Shown here in pieces: positions 33,301 to 41,657 of a stretch of DNA of 64,000 nt; the first letter of the stretch is position 1, and the number at the start of each line of letters is the position of its first letter. A program made the position numbers and the translations under genes. The DNA lies in contig JAXLRM010000004.1 in assembly GCA_046331095.1 (NCBI GenBank), positions 1,240,001 through 1,304,000 on the forward strand, in the 5' to 3' direction. The notes below the pieces were generated by a model that was given only the letters and a program-made list of their open reading frames with translations, was not told the DNA's origin and did no database searches. Source of the DNA: JAIBAC01 sp046331095. GTDB taxonomy: Bacteria > Actinomycetota > Acidimicrobiia > UBA2766.

Positions 33301-36300
33301 GGATGGTTCTCTGAACCTGGGGTGCTGGCGAGAATCATCAGCGTGTCCGGTGTCGATGTGCTGGCGGCGTTGAAGAGGTCGCCAGTGGCAAAGTCAGCTG
33401 TTGTCGTGTACAGGACATCCCGCTGGGCCGTTGTGTACACGTGGATGGTGGCAGTGTCTGAGCCACCGTGGCCATCGGAGACCATGTATGCGAGCTGATC
33501 CTCGCCAGCGTAGCCCTCGTCGGGCGTGTAGCCAACGCGAACCCCATCGGTTGATGCCGACCCGTGCGCCGGCTGTGTGATCGATTGCACAGTCAGCGTG
33601 TCCAACTCAGGGTCCGTATCGTTCCCAAGTGGCTCGATCGCCAGCACCGGACATGTGGAACTGCCGGCATAGGCATTGTGGCTCATGGACCTCCACATCG
33701 ACGTGCCCGATGCGATGTTGGTGAGGTCCCCGAAGACAACGTGTGGGGTTGCCTCGTACGTGGCCGCATCGATGAATGTGGCACCTTCCAAAAGCAGTTC
33801 ACCGTCATAATATGCTTGGACCAAGCCATGTGGTCCAACGATTAGGCGGTAGTCATGGAATTCACTAGTGGTGTCCACTAGTGCGGCTGGACCTCTAGTC
33901 ATGTTGCTCTCAAGGAGGAACACTTCATCTCTGCCGATCCAGAGATAAGCACCCTCATGGCCACCGAGATCAATCCGTATACCTGCCTGAGCTCGGGCAG
34001 TATGGCTTGTCGAACCGTCCCCAACCATGACAGACGCCCTGGCTGTAATGGTGTCAGGCAACGCCAGGTTGTTGCCGGAGTGGCCGTAGGAACTCAACTC
34101 GGAGTGCGAAGTTGTGCGGAGTGTTAGGACGCCATCATTGAGCGTTCCTGGCAGATAGGTCTGCTCCCAGCGTGGGCACGAATCGTCCGGTAGCTCACCT
34201 CGTGATGCAAGGTAGAAGACCTGTCGCTGACTCTCCATTGAGGTGGTAAGGGTGGCCGTGTCGTCGACCGCTACCGGTGGGTCGTTGACGGGGGCGATCG
34301 TGATCGTGAGGGTGGCGGTGTCGCAGGCGATGATGTCGCAGACCCGGTAGGTGATCGTGTCGGTCCCGGATGCGTCGGGTGGTGGGGTGTAGAGGATGCG
34401 GCCGAAGAATGCGACCGAGCGTGCACCGGGGAGGGTGGGGCCGGCGACGACTGCGAGACTGGCGGGGTTGAGGTTGCCGTCGGGGTCGGTGTCATTGGCG
34501 AGCACGTCAGCCTGGATCGGGATGTCTTCGTCGGTGTTGGCGCCGTCATCGGCGGCGTCGGGTGCCCGGTTCGGTTCAAGGGTGAGATGGATCGTGACGG
34601 TGGCCGTGTCGGTGCCGCCGTGGCCGTCTTCGATCGTGTACGTGAAGCTGTCATCACCCTCGGCCCCTGCGGAGGGTGTGTAGACGAGGGACTGCCCGGC
34701 GATCTCCACTCTGCCCTTGGAGGCCAGAGTGACGTCGGTGAGCGTGAGCGGGTCCGCTTCGGGGTCGGTGTCGTTGTTGAGTACCGCAAGGCTTATCCGC
34801 GTGTTCGGTTCGAACGGTGTCGAGACGCGGACCCTGTGGTCTTCCGTGACGTAGACGGCGCCCGTTGTCGAAACCGCGATTCCGTATGGGTGGGGGAGGC
34901 CGGCGTCGGTCGCGATTCCGCCGTCACCCGAGTGGGCGCACAACCCGTTGCCTATGACGGTTTCGATGATGCCGTCCGGTCCAATGCGCCGGACGCGACA
35001 TGCCCCGGTGTCAGCGACATATAGCGCGCCATGCGAGTCAAAGTCGATGTGAGCAGGGTTGGAAACCGTTGCTTGTAGAGCCGGTCCCCCGTCCCCTGTG
35101 CTGCCTGCCTGCCCGTTACCCGCGACGGTCCAGACGAGTCCGCTCGAGTCGATCTTGCGGATGTAGTGCCGGTGGTAGTCGGTGAAGAAGACTGTGCCGC
35201 TGCCGTCGACCGCTAGCCCATCGACCAGTCCGATCTTGGTGGCTGGTGTGCCATCAGGACTGAATCCATCGGTGCCGTCACCTGCGACGGTGTGGATGAT
35301 GCCGGCCGCGTCGACGCGTCGGATGCGCCGGGCGTCACTGTCTGCGAGGTAGAGGTCGCCGCCCCGGGTGGCGAAGAGATGACTGGAGGTCCGGATAGAG
35401 ATCTGCGCGGCGGTTGCCGGACCGCCGTCACCGCCAGATCCGTCAACCCCTGTCCCGGCGTACGTGCTGATGATGCCGGACGGGTCGATTCGCCTGATTC
35501 GGTGGGCCGAGACCTCTGCGACAAAGATGCTGCCGTCAGGCCCTACTGCGACCGAATCGGGGCGGGTTAATTGGGCAAGCACTGCGGGGCCACCGTCACC
35601 ACTAAAGCCGGGTGTCCCATTGCCCGCTAATGTCTCGATCACACCGTCCGGTCGGAGTATTCGGACGCGGGAGTTGTAGAAGTCGCTTATGTAGACATTG
35701 CCCCCATCGTCAACCGCCAGGGTGGGGCCATTGAGTTGCGCCTGCACCGCGGGTCCGCCGTCACCGGAGTACCCGGCGACGCCCGTGCCGGCGACAGTCG
35801 TGATGATGCCAGCGGGCCGCGAGACAGCATTGACTTCGTCATCAACAGCGGTGGGCGGCTGGTTGGCCTGGCCGACCGTCACCGTCACCGTGGCGGTGTC
35901 GGTGCCGCCGTGGCCGTCAGCGACGGTGTAGGTGAACGAGTCGGTACCGGAGAAGCCTGGGTCGGGGGTGTACTGGATGTGGGTTCCGTCGGTACCGGCG
36001 CTGCCACTGGCGGGGTCGTCGACGGTGGCGACGGTGAGGGTGTCGCTGTCGGGATCGCTGTCGTTGGCGAGCACGTCGACCACCACCGGCGTGCCGACAC
36101 CGGTGGTGGCGGAGTCGTCTTGGGCGTCGGGTGGCTGGTTCGGCGGCGGGTCGACGGTGACAGTGACCGTGGCTGTGTCAGTGGCGCCATCGGCGTCGGC
36201 GACGGTGTAGGTGAACGTGTCGCTGCCGGCATAGCCCTCGTCGGGGCTGTAGCGAATCGCGGCATCGACGACCGTGGTCGTGCCGTGGTCGGGGTCGCCG

Positions 36301-37817
36301 GGGTCGGTGACGGCGAGCGGGTCCCCGTCGACGTCAGTGTCGTTTGCCAACACCGGGATCAGGATCGGGGTGTTCGCCGGAGTGGTGGCGGTGTCGTCCG
36401 CGGCCGTGGGCGGATCGTTGACGGCGATGACCGTGACGGTGACGGCAGCGGTGTCGCAAGCACCGTCGGTGTCACAGACCCGGTAGCCGAACGTATCGGT
36501 CCCCGAAAGGTTCGGGTTGGGTGTGTAGCGGATCGTGTGATCGGTCCCGATCTCAGCGGTACCCAAAGCGGCCGGAGTGGTGATGGTCAGAGACGATCTG
36601 TCGAGTTCGCCGATGTCATTGCCGAGGACGTCGATGTCGACATAGGTGTCCTCGGTTGTGGTGGCGACGTCCTCGACAGCGTCAGCGGGGGCGACGCCGA
36701 CGATCGTGATCGACGTCGAAACCTGGCGGCCGTCTGTTGTGTAGAGGGTTGCAGTGATCGGGTTCGGGCCGGCAACGATGCCTCCCACGGTTGCCGTCCA
36801 GTTACCGAGGCTGTCGAGACTGGCCTGCACAGGCGGCTGGCCATCGCGGGCGACGTCGACCCGGTCGACTCCGGCTGGCTGATCCAACAGCGCTCGCAGC
36901 TGGGTCGGGTCAGCCACGGTCGTGCAAGTCCCGCCCGTAGCCGTCGCGATCTTCGACAGCCGCGACTTCGATCCGCAGCGGTCGGCTCCAGGACCGATCG
37001 CGAAGGTGTGGACCACGATCTTGGCGCGCACAGCCGCAGCGATCGCCGAGTCGGTCACCGTGCCCTTGCCGTCTGAGAGGAAGTAAGCGACCCGGGACGG
37101 TTCCGTTGCGGTCCGGTTCGCCTGCACGAGCGAGTTCAACGCAGCGGTGAAGTTCGTGCCGTCCTTGAGTGTCTTGGCGCCGAACTTGCCGACCTTGACC
37201 CGGGTCAGGGATCGTGCGACCTCGGCGATGTCAGGAGTGCCGTTGCTGTTCGTGTCCGCGACAGGAGTCGTGGTCTGCTGTTCGCCGCTCGCAGGAGCGA
37301 GGTCAGCGACCACGCCAGTCCGGGCGAACGCCACGAGGCCGACGGTCACGTCGGTGCGTCCAACCAGGGTGCCGTTGAGAGCGAGTACACCGCTGATCTC
37401 GCAGTCGAGGACTTTGCCCGCCTTGCCATCGCCGTTGAAGTCGTCACCCGGCAGACGCAACGCACCGTCGCCGTCACAGTCGCCGCTGGTGGCACGAGCG
37501 TCAGTGCTGCCCGAGACGTCCACGACATAGGTGAGCCGGGTCGGGCCCGAGGGGGTTGCTCCCGCAGCGGCACGGCCCCACACTGCGACCTGGCCGACAG
37601 GCACGCGTGCCCCGTCGGCCGGTGAGTCGATGAAGACCGTCGGTTTCGGTGGCGCCGACATCAACGGCGACGCAGTCATCAGGTCGACGAGCGCGGGCAT
37701 CCCGTAAGCAACAGAGCTGAGGCCCAGAGAGACCGCTACGACCGCTACCCACCATGGCCATCGGAGCGGAGAACGTCCCTCTCGCGGATCTCCCAATTGC
37801 GCAGCAAGTCGCCCCAT
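27384..37817 (-). CDS. Giant RHS-repeat surface protein with vWA, Ig-like, NHL and lectin-like domains
   Basis: 3477 residues, ATG at 37817 with GGGAG upstream. A membrane or signal-anchor segment lies at about 20-40, then a vWA domain (MIDAS DVSGS, 100-104). Cadherin/Ig-like 'tandem-95' repeats (TYTVADADGATDTATVTVTV type) begin near 385. An NHL propeller spans about 675-995 (repeats ending GDGGPA), a LamG-like domain about 1190-1390, and a thrombospondin-C-like domain about 1470-1725, followed by more Ig-like repeats. RHS/YD repeats fill about 2505-3240, ending in the RHS core YYMRARWYDPAIGRFISEDP. The last 190 residues, ending GGGGGGSW, match nothing I know and may be the variable effector tip. 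No frameshift in 10.4 kb. Confidence 0.92.
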   Translation of the reverse strand: MGRLAAQLGDPREGRSPLRWPWWVAVVAVSLGLSSVAYGMPALVDLMTASPLMSAPPKPTVFIDSPADGARVPVGQVAVWGRAAAGATPSGPTRLTYVVDVSGSTDARATSGDCDGDGALRLPGDDFNGDGKAGKVLDCEISGVLALNGTLVGRTDVTVGLVAFARTGVVADLAPASGEQQTTTPVADTNSNGTPDIAEVARSLTRVKVGKFGAKTLKDGTNFTAALNSLVQANRTATEPSRVAYFLSDGKGTVTDSAIAAAVRAKIVVHTFAIGPGADRCGSKSRLSKIATATGGTCTTVADPTQLRALLDQPAGVDRVDVARDGQPPVQASLDSLGNWTATVGGIVAGPNPITATLYTTDGRQVSTSITIVGVAPADAVEDVATTTEDTYVDIDVLGNDIGELDRSSLTITTPAALGTAEIGTDHTIRYTPNPNLSGTDTFGYRVCDTDGACDTAAVTVTVIAVNDPPTAADDTATTPANTPILIPVLANDTDVDGDPLAVTDPGDPDHGTTTVVDAAIRYSPDEGYAGSDTFTYTVADADGATDTATVTVTVDPPPNQPPDAQDDSATTGVGTPVVVDVLANDSDPDSDTLTVATVDDPASGSAGTDGTHIQYTPDPGFSGTDSFTYTVADGHGGTDTATVTVTVGQANQPPTAVDDEVNAVSRPAGIITTVAGTGVAGYSGDGGPAVQAQLNGPTLAVDDGGNVYISDFYNSRVRILRPDGVIETLAGNGTPGFSGDGGPAVLAQLTRPDSVAVGPDGSIFVAEVSAHRIRRIDPSGIISTYAGTGVDGSGGDGGPATAAQISIRTSSHLFATRGGDLYLADSDARRIRRVDAAGIIHTVAGDGTDGFSPDGTPATKIGLVDGLAVDGSGTVFFTDYHRHYIRKIDSSGLVWTVAGNGQAGSTGDGGPALQATVSNPAHIDFDSHGALYVADTGACRVRRIGPDGIIETVIGNGLCAHSGDGGIATDAGLPHPYGIAVSTTGAVYVTEDHRVRVSTPFEPNTRISLAVLNNDTDPEADPLTLTDVTLASKGRVEIAGQSLVYTPSAGAEGDDSFTYTIEDGHGGTDTATVTIHLTLEPNRAPDAADDGANTDEDIPIQADVLANDTDPDGNLNPASLAVVAGPTLPGARSVAFFGRILYTPPPDASGTDTITYRVCDIIACDTATLTITIAPVNDPPVAVDDTATLTTSMESQRQVFYLASRGELPDDSCPRWEQTYLPGTLNDGVLTLRTTSHSELSSYGHSGNNLALPDTITARASVMVGDGSTSHTARAQAGIRIDLGGHEGAYLWIGRDEVFLLESNMTRGPAALVDTTSEFHDYRLIVGPHGLVQAYYDGELLLEGATFIDAATYEATPHVVFGDLTNIASGTSMWRSMSHNAYAGSSTCPVLAIEPLGNDTDPELDTLTVQSITQPAHGSASTDGVRVGYTPDEGYAGEDQLAYMVSDGHGGSDTATIHVYTTAQRDVLYTTTADFATGDLFNAASTSTPDTLMILASTPGSENHPFNQWTPEPLEGINDTPVWVLSADNTSVSQTTNAFPSIFVSPGNSGVSSFTITPTGSDDDYVGFVMGFERGDSTNPNADYLLLDWKKNNQNENGFVCDPVYVLGARGMALSRITGVPAEVELWGHRDFACSTGVVAELRRATTLASTGWTSGFAHAFDVCHTSDRLRVLVDGQTQFDISPADVGLARFPDNSFGFYTFSQPATFRWVERAPGEISCGAPQGEWRVVQDGGLGAEWGQIAWNSEPEGSIPPGADIVVEARVADTRDALTSQDYQPVQNGGAFDLPGRFIEVRTSLRPDSQGTSPVLSDLRITATNIVNPPPNARNDTATTDEDLSVAIPVLDNDTDADDNLDPASLSIRTAPAAGTAAVAGDKIVYTPARDFHGTDVLAYQVCDAVGQCDNAGITVEVQPVNDSPVAVADMASTGAGLGVVADVVTNDSDVDGDPLVVSEVSDPEHGSATADGGTVTYTPDEGFLGVDTVTYTISDGHGGTASATLTVHVLLQPNGLPVANPDSATTLVGTAAAVAVLANDTDPDGDPLTLVSVTAAAHGSTVAGPAGVTYVPVAGFAGTDSFIYTITDGKGAIASATVTVTVAAPNAAPVAVDDDYRTQVGAVLVVEAPGVVGNDTDLDGDALTVTVTRGPAYGELTVGTDGAFVYVPPDQARPQQGSDFYTQDFEYTTTDPAGHVSAPATVTVSVYTPPGPAPAVGNVAPADGAAVTAPTPIEATITAPASHTIESWTVSIVGVDGGSPRILASGSGSPPAALATLDPTTLANGIYQLTVSATASNGAESGAVHSVVVEGGLKPGRVSMQFEDLAATVAGFRMRVLRSYDSFEGRTGDFGVGWSVDVADMRVSTNRTLGEGTWQRELVPMGFIGSKVQFKRQGASYVTVTYPLGRTETFDFKPADGTTFFDGGQSLAPPIFTPRDGATSTLEDADSPDLRWENARMVYGGMFDRGGAVYNPQRFKLTTRDGTVIVLNRSSGVESITDVYGNALTVSADGVRSTSGPEIRFVRDARGRIDQVTGPAGETVRYTYSSAGDLVEVVDQTGQPTHYSYDSDHNLTGISDASGHPQRTMRYDAEGRLESVTDALGNTVTLGVDIDARTEVLTDPTGLLTTITRVDERGNPISVKQVHDGRTDETEYEYDPRFDLPTRVVDAMGGETRVSYTSAGNVSTVTDDAGNTTTYRYNPAGELETAEDPEGNTPVRLTYDKFGKVDRLDRTDRTFEDYTYDSRGLLTAIEDRNGTTTFRYDTLGNLVERTGPTGQTSRIDRDGAGRVVRLRDAAGAVTTYERDDSGRVTEIVDAGGRHRNYTYGTFGNLITVTDATGAESRYEYDAADQLVRAIDRNGVIATFRYDAAGRAVKTSLSTGETTTVAYDGLGRARTLTNESGSITREYDPLGRTLREHFEPADGTGLAPTDARNEYDALGLRRHYEGTGGAVDYDYDNLGRLETLSAGADTYRLTYDSMSRMATLTRPGGLQDVLSYDPTGRIESRVTRVGAAALVGSSYTYDPLGRVDARTDGSGTTVYDYDPASRVTDVTLPDSTHVGYSYDPLGNRQTASTAPSGPYTYEGDHRLRSDGAATYDWDAEGRLRKRTVATTGEETLYDWNGRGQLVAVHQPDGETISYRYDPIGRRIETNAAGDITRFAYDGANVVAELDAANQVTAAYTHMLGVDQPIAMTQAGSTAQLLANGQGDIVAVAEADGTVNTTYSYDTFGQVTQNGESQNAFTFRSREFDQDTGLYYMRARWYDPAIGRFISEDPVSHLNAYPYAGNDPVNKSDPSGATTMVDYSTLVQYQAETAAELAKFNKCLCAYAFGSVIDALGGIGTGPDGKDGSLAAMRDVKIPGTGVAGDLGAGNFGEAAINSASGLVDYLDEPRAVQKPVEVISMSVYSKETLVMWPGGFSYSRATQSRFTQQTIWLRGPERSPVPPGLVKFSNGVSWFMTGKTVSEVFTDCNIGAKAPGGGGGGSW

Positions 37818-37995
37818 CTGATGCTCCCAATCCCCGAACGATCCCGCCCCGCAGCCCCCCGAAAGACATCTGATGCTTCAGACCTCCACTTGAAGCACCT
37901 CGTGCCCTCAGCACACGCAACGGGGCAACACCGTACCATCAGTGCGACCACGGGAACAACGGAAGGCGACAGCGTTTGCGGGCCCTCGGATTTCA

Positions 37996-38024
37996 GGGAC
38001 AACTGTCGCTGTTGGGGGTCATGC
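37996..38024. repeat. 29-bp direct repeat, copy 1
   Basis: Begins GGGACAACTGTCGCTG and ends GGGGGTCATGC. Identical at 27 of 29 positions to the copy 276 bp to the right. Possibly the end of an IS element or of its transposase gene, present twice. Confidence 0.75.
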
Positions 38025-38271
38025 GGCTTCGTGCCAGAGCAGCTGGGGCGAGGCGGGCTCGGTCCAACATGATCATGGTGATGAACGCTTCAGGGTCGTG
38101 GAAGCCGCGGGCGTTGGTGCGGATCCGGCCGATGGAGGCGTTGTTGGATTCGGCGATCCCGTTCGTGAGGCGCGGGCGAGCTTCACGAACGGCGCCAGCT
38201 TCGACCGCGACGCGTACGCGATCCACTCATCGAGGGCCTCCTGCGCCTGCAAGAGCGGCAGCGAGAGTACG

Positions 38272-38300
38272 GGGACAACTGACGCTGTCGGGGGTCATGC
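38272..38300. repeat. 29-bp direct repeat, copy 2
   Basis: Begins GGGACAACTGACGCTG and ends GGGGGTCATGC. The two differences from copy 1 are T/A and T/C changes. The 200 bp to the right (38301-38504) contain no gene I can support. Confidence 0.75.
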
Positions 38301-38491
38301 TGCGGTGCCGTGCCACGTGGGTGTTGACGGGTCGCGTGGCGGGTACCACGACGGCGAACCGCCGTAGCGGAGGAGGACACGACGGTCAGTCACACGCGAG
38401 GGTCAGACCCGAGCACCGGGACCACCATCTGGGAGTCTCCTCCAACCCGTCCGGATCGGGCACTGTCATGATGGCTGTCGCACCTCGTCGC

Positions 38492-38497
38492 TACAGT
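38492..38497 (+). promoter_or_regulatory. -10 box TACAGT, 7 nt before GTG 38505
   Basis: TACAGT, seven bases, then the GTG of the AddB-like gene; no Shine-Dalgarno. A leaderless-type promoter for the addB-addA pair. Confidence 0.5.
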
Positions 38498-38504
38498 CGC
38501 CGAC

Positions 38505-41500
38505 GTGGCAACTCGGTCCGGATCTCCTGTGCTCCCGCGTGTCGAAGTGGTGCCTGTCGCGTACGGGCTGGCGGCCGCGGAGGCGCTGCACCGCTGCGTG
38601 GCCGCAGCCAAGGAGGGTGACCCGCTCGCTCCGGTGACGATCGTGGTCCCGTCCAACTACGTCGGGGTCGCGGCACGGCGTCGGCTGGCGTCGGGCGGGC
38701 TCGGTGCCCTGACCGGTTCCGGGGTGGGGGTTGCCGGTGTCGTGGTCTTGACGCCGTACCGCCTCGCCGAGCTCCTCGGTGCCGCACGGCTGGCGGCGGC
38801 GGGGCGGCGGCCGGTGTCGACGCCTGTGGTGGCGGCCGCCCTGCGGGGTGTCCTCGCCCGGGATCCCGGTGTCTTCGCAGGTGTCGCCGACCACCCGGCG
38901 ACCGAGGAGGCACTCGTGGGCGCCTACCGCGAGCTGGCCGGTGTCGGCGACGCGGCGCGTGCGGCGGTGTCGGCTTGCAACGACCGCACCCGGGACGTCG
39001 TGCGCATCTGCGAGGCGGCCCGCGCCGACCTCCGGTCCGCCTGGTACGACGAGGCCGACCTCGTCGACGCCGCCCTCGCCGCGCTGCCGGGGAGTCCCGT
39101 CGCCCGTGAGCTGGGCACGGTCGTGCTCCACCTGCCCCAGGAGACGGCGCCGCCGCTGACCCGGCTGCTCGCGGCCGTGGCTGCGGCGCGCCCGGTCGTC
39201 GTCGTGGCAGGGCGCACCGGTGTCGACGCCGCCGACGCCGACGTGCGCCGCCTGCTCACGGGCATCGGGGCCGACGCCGCCGGCTTCGACGCCTTCGACG
39301 CCCACCACGACACGTCGTCGCCGGAGGTCGCCGCCGCCGACATGGAGGTGATCTCCGCGTCCGACGCCGACGACGAGGTCCGCAGCGTCGTGCGCCGCAT
39401 CGTCGACGCTGCGCGGGCCGGGATCGCGCTGGAGCGGATGGCGGTCCTCTACGGCACGGACGAGCCCTACGCCCGACTCCTGCACGAGCACCTCTCGGCC
39501 GCCGGCCTCGCGTTCAACGGGGCCGCCGTCCGGCCCGTGTCCGAGCGCGTCGCCGGGCGGTTCCTGCTGGACACGCTCGCCCTGCCCGAGGACGGGTACC
39601 GTCGCCGTGACGTGATGGCCCTCGTCGCCGGCGCCCCGGTGCGCGACGGCGCGGGCCGCCACGTGCCCGCCACCCAGTGGCAGCGCCTCTCCCGCGAGGC
39701 CGCCGTCGTGGGCGGCGACGACTGGGACCGCCGCCTAGACCGCTACGCCAGCTCGCGCGCGGCCGAGGCAGGCGACGCGAGGGCGGACGAACAGGATGCG
39801 CGTGCCGAGCGGCTGGAGCGCGACGCCGAGGCGGCGCGGCGGCTGCGGGAGTTCGTGGCGAGCCTGAGGGTGCGCCTCGAGGGCGGGGCCGGCGCGCAGA
39901 CCTGGGCCGAACGCGCCGTGTGGGCGCGGGCCCTCCTCGTCGACCACCTCGGCCCGGAGCACGAGCGGCGCACGTGGCCGGAGCACGAAAGGCGCGCGGC
40001 CGAGAAGGTCGAGGCCGCCCTCGACCGCCTCGGCGGCCTCGACGACGTCGCTCCCGGCGCGACCCTCGCCGAGTTCGGTCGCACGCTAGAGCTCGAGCTC
40101 GACTCCGACCTCGGCCGGGTCGGCCGCCTCGGCGAGGGCGTCCTAGTGGGCCGCGTCGGCACCGGGATCGGCCAGGACCTCGACCTCGTCTGCATCGTCG
40201 GCCTCGCGGAGGGCCTCCTGCCCGCCCGGATCGCCGAGGACACCCTGCTCTCCGACAGCGAACGGGCAGCCGCGGGCGGCGAGCTGCGGATGCGGACGGG
40301 GCGCAGCGACGTCGAGCACCGCCAGGTCCTCGCCGCGCTGGCCGCGGCACGACGCCACCGCGTGCTCTCCTTCCCGCGGGGGGACCTGCGGGCCAGCAGC
40401 GAACGGATCCCGTCGCGCTGGCTCCTCGACGCGGTCGAGGCACGCACGGGCGTGCGGGTCTGGTCCGAGGACTTCGCCGCCCTCAGGGAGCCGTGGGTGC
40501 GGCAGGTCCCGTCGTTCGCGTCCGGCGTCACGACCGTGGCCTTCCCCGCGACAACCCAGGAGTACCGGCTCCGGGCGATGCGAGCCGACGCGACGTGCCC
40601 GGGCGACCCCGTCCTCGAACGCGCCGCCGAGATGCTGAGGGCCAGGCGCAGCGACGCCTTCACCCGCTTCGACGGGAACCTCGCGGGCCACGGTCCGATC
40701 CTCGCGACCGACCGGGCGGTCTCCGCCACGGCGTTCCAGAACTACGTGACGTGCCCCCACGCCTACCTGCTCGAGACCGTGCTGCGTGTCGCGACCGTCG
40801 AGGACCCCGGCGAAGTCCTCCGGATGAGCCCGCTCGAGTACGGCAACCTCGTGCACGAGATCCTCGAGCGCTTCGTCACCGATGGCATGGGTTCGGGGGA
40901 CGCGGGCAGGTCGGACCGGGACCGCCTCCTCGCGATCGCCGACTCGGTCGCAGCCGAGTACGAGGCGCGCGGTGTCACGGGAAGGCCGCTGTTCTGGCAC
41001 GCCGACCGGCGCCGCCTCGAATCCGACCTGCTCGGGTTCCTCGACAGCGACGCGGCACGACGGGCGGCGACCGGTGCGGCGCCGATCGCGGCCGAGCTCC
41101 CCTTCGGCCTCGACGGCGCCGACCCCGTCGAGATCGAGGTGGCCGGCGGCCGCACGGTCGCGTTCCGGGGCCGGGCCGACCGCGTCGACGCGTGCGGGGA
41201 CGGGCGGCTCGTTGTCTACGACTACAAGACCGGCAAGGCCAACGGGTACTCCGGCCTGTCCGAGACGAACCCCGACGCGTGCGGCACACGCCTGCAGCTC
41301 CCGCTGTACGGGCTGGCAGCCCGCGCCCGGGCCGGCCGTCCCGACGCCCGCGTCAAGGCCGAGTACTGGTTCGTCACCGGCAGGGGCAGGTTCGCGACGA
41401 AGGGGTACGACGTCACCGATGCGGTGCTCGAGCGCTTCCGCGAAGTGATCGGCACGATCGTGGCCGGGATCGACGCCGGGATGTTCCCGGCCCGGGCACA

Positions 41501-41657
41501 CGAGCAGAGCTACTCGGGGTTCCCGACGTGCATCTACTGCGACCCCGACCAGCTCGGCACGCTGGACACGAACATCGCGTGGGAGCGCAAGAAGACGGCG
41601 GCCGCGCTTGGGTCGCTGCTCGCCCTCGTCGAGGCGGAGGCCGACGCCGATGCCTGA
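38505..41657 (+). CDS. AddB-like PD-(D/E)XK nuclease-helicase subunit
   Basis: 1050 residues from GTG 38505. The inactive UvrD-like helicase N-terminus (TIVVPSNYVGVAARRRLASG) lacks a Walker A lysine motif, as in AddB. The C-terminal RecB-type nuclease is visible as LVHEILERFV, VVYDYKTGKANG (Asp and Lys about residues 905-908) and QLPLYGL. Cys750 (YVTCPHAY), Cys1009 and Cys1012 (TCIYCD) correspond to the AddB iron-sulfur staple, but the fourth Cys is not evident. The stop overlaps addA by 8 bp. Role: processing of double-strand DNA ends for recombination and degradation of foreign DNA. Confidence 0.85.
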   Translation: MATRSGSPVLPRVEVVPVAYGLAAAEALHRCVAAAKEGDPLAPVTIVVPSNYVGVAARRRLASGGLGALTGSGVGVAGVVVLTPYRLAELLGAARLAAAGRRPVSTPVVAAALRGVLARDPGVFAGVADHPATEEALVGAYRELAGVGDAARAAVSACNDRTRDVVRICEAARADLRSAWYDEADLVDAALAALPGSPVARELGTVVLHLPQETAPPLTRLLAAVAAARPVVVVAGRTGVDAADADVRRLLTGIGADAAGFDAFDAHHDTSSPEVAAADMEVISASDADDEVRSVVRRIVDAARAGIALERMAVLYGTDEPYARLLHEHLSAAGLAFNGAAVRPVSERVAGRFLLDTLALPEDGYRRRDVMALVAGAPVRDGAGRHVPATQWQRLSREAAVVGGDDWDRRLDRYASSRAAEAGDARADEQDARAERLERDAEAARRLREFVASLRVRLEGGAGAQTWAERAVWARALLVDHLGPEHERRTWPEHERRAAEKVEAALDRLGGLDDVAPGATLAEFGRTLELELDSDLGRVGRLGEGVLVGRVGTGIGQDLDLVCIVGLAEGLLPARIAEDTLLSDSERAAAGGELRMRTGRSDVEHRQVLAALAAARRHRVLSFPRGDLRASSERIPSRWLLDAVEARTGVRVWSEDFAALREPWVRQVPSFASGVTTVAFPATTQEYRLRAMRADATCPGDPVLERAAEMLRARRSDAFTRFDGNLAGHGPILATDRAVSATAFQNYVTCPHAYLLETVLRVATVEDPGEVLRMSPLEYGNLVHEILERFVTDGMGSGDAGRSDRDRLLAIADSVAAEYEARGVTGRPLFWHADRRRLESDLLGFLDSDAARRAATGAAPIAAELPFGLDGADPVEIEVAGGRTVAFRGRADRVDACGDGRLVVYDYKTGKANGYSGLSETNPDACGTRLQLPLYGLAARARAGRPDARVKAEYWFVTGRGRFATKGYDVTDAVLERFREVIGTIVAGIDAGMFPARAHEQSYSGFPTCIYCDPDQLGTLDTNIAWERKKTAAALGSLLALVEAEADADA

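Larger units (their letters stand above)
37996..38300 (-). pseudogene. ISL3-type transposase C-terminal remnant
   Basis: Minus-strand peptides ALDEWIAYASRSKLAPFVKL and, after a short deletion and frame change, LTNGIAESNNASIGRIRTNA and FHDPEAFITMIMLDRARLA match the end of ISL3-family transposases, where such sequence precedes the final stop. No N-terminal or catalytic region is present. The fragment is bounded by two 29-bp direct repeats (37996-38024 and 38272-38300). Confidence 0.65.
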
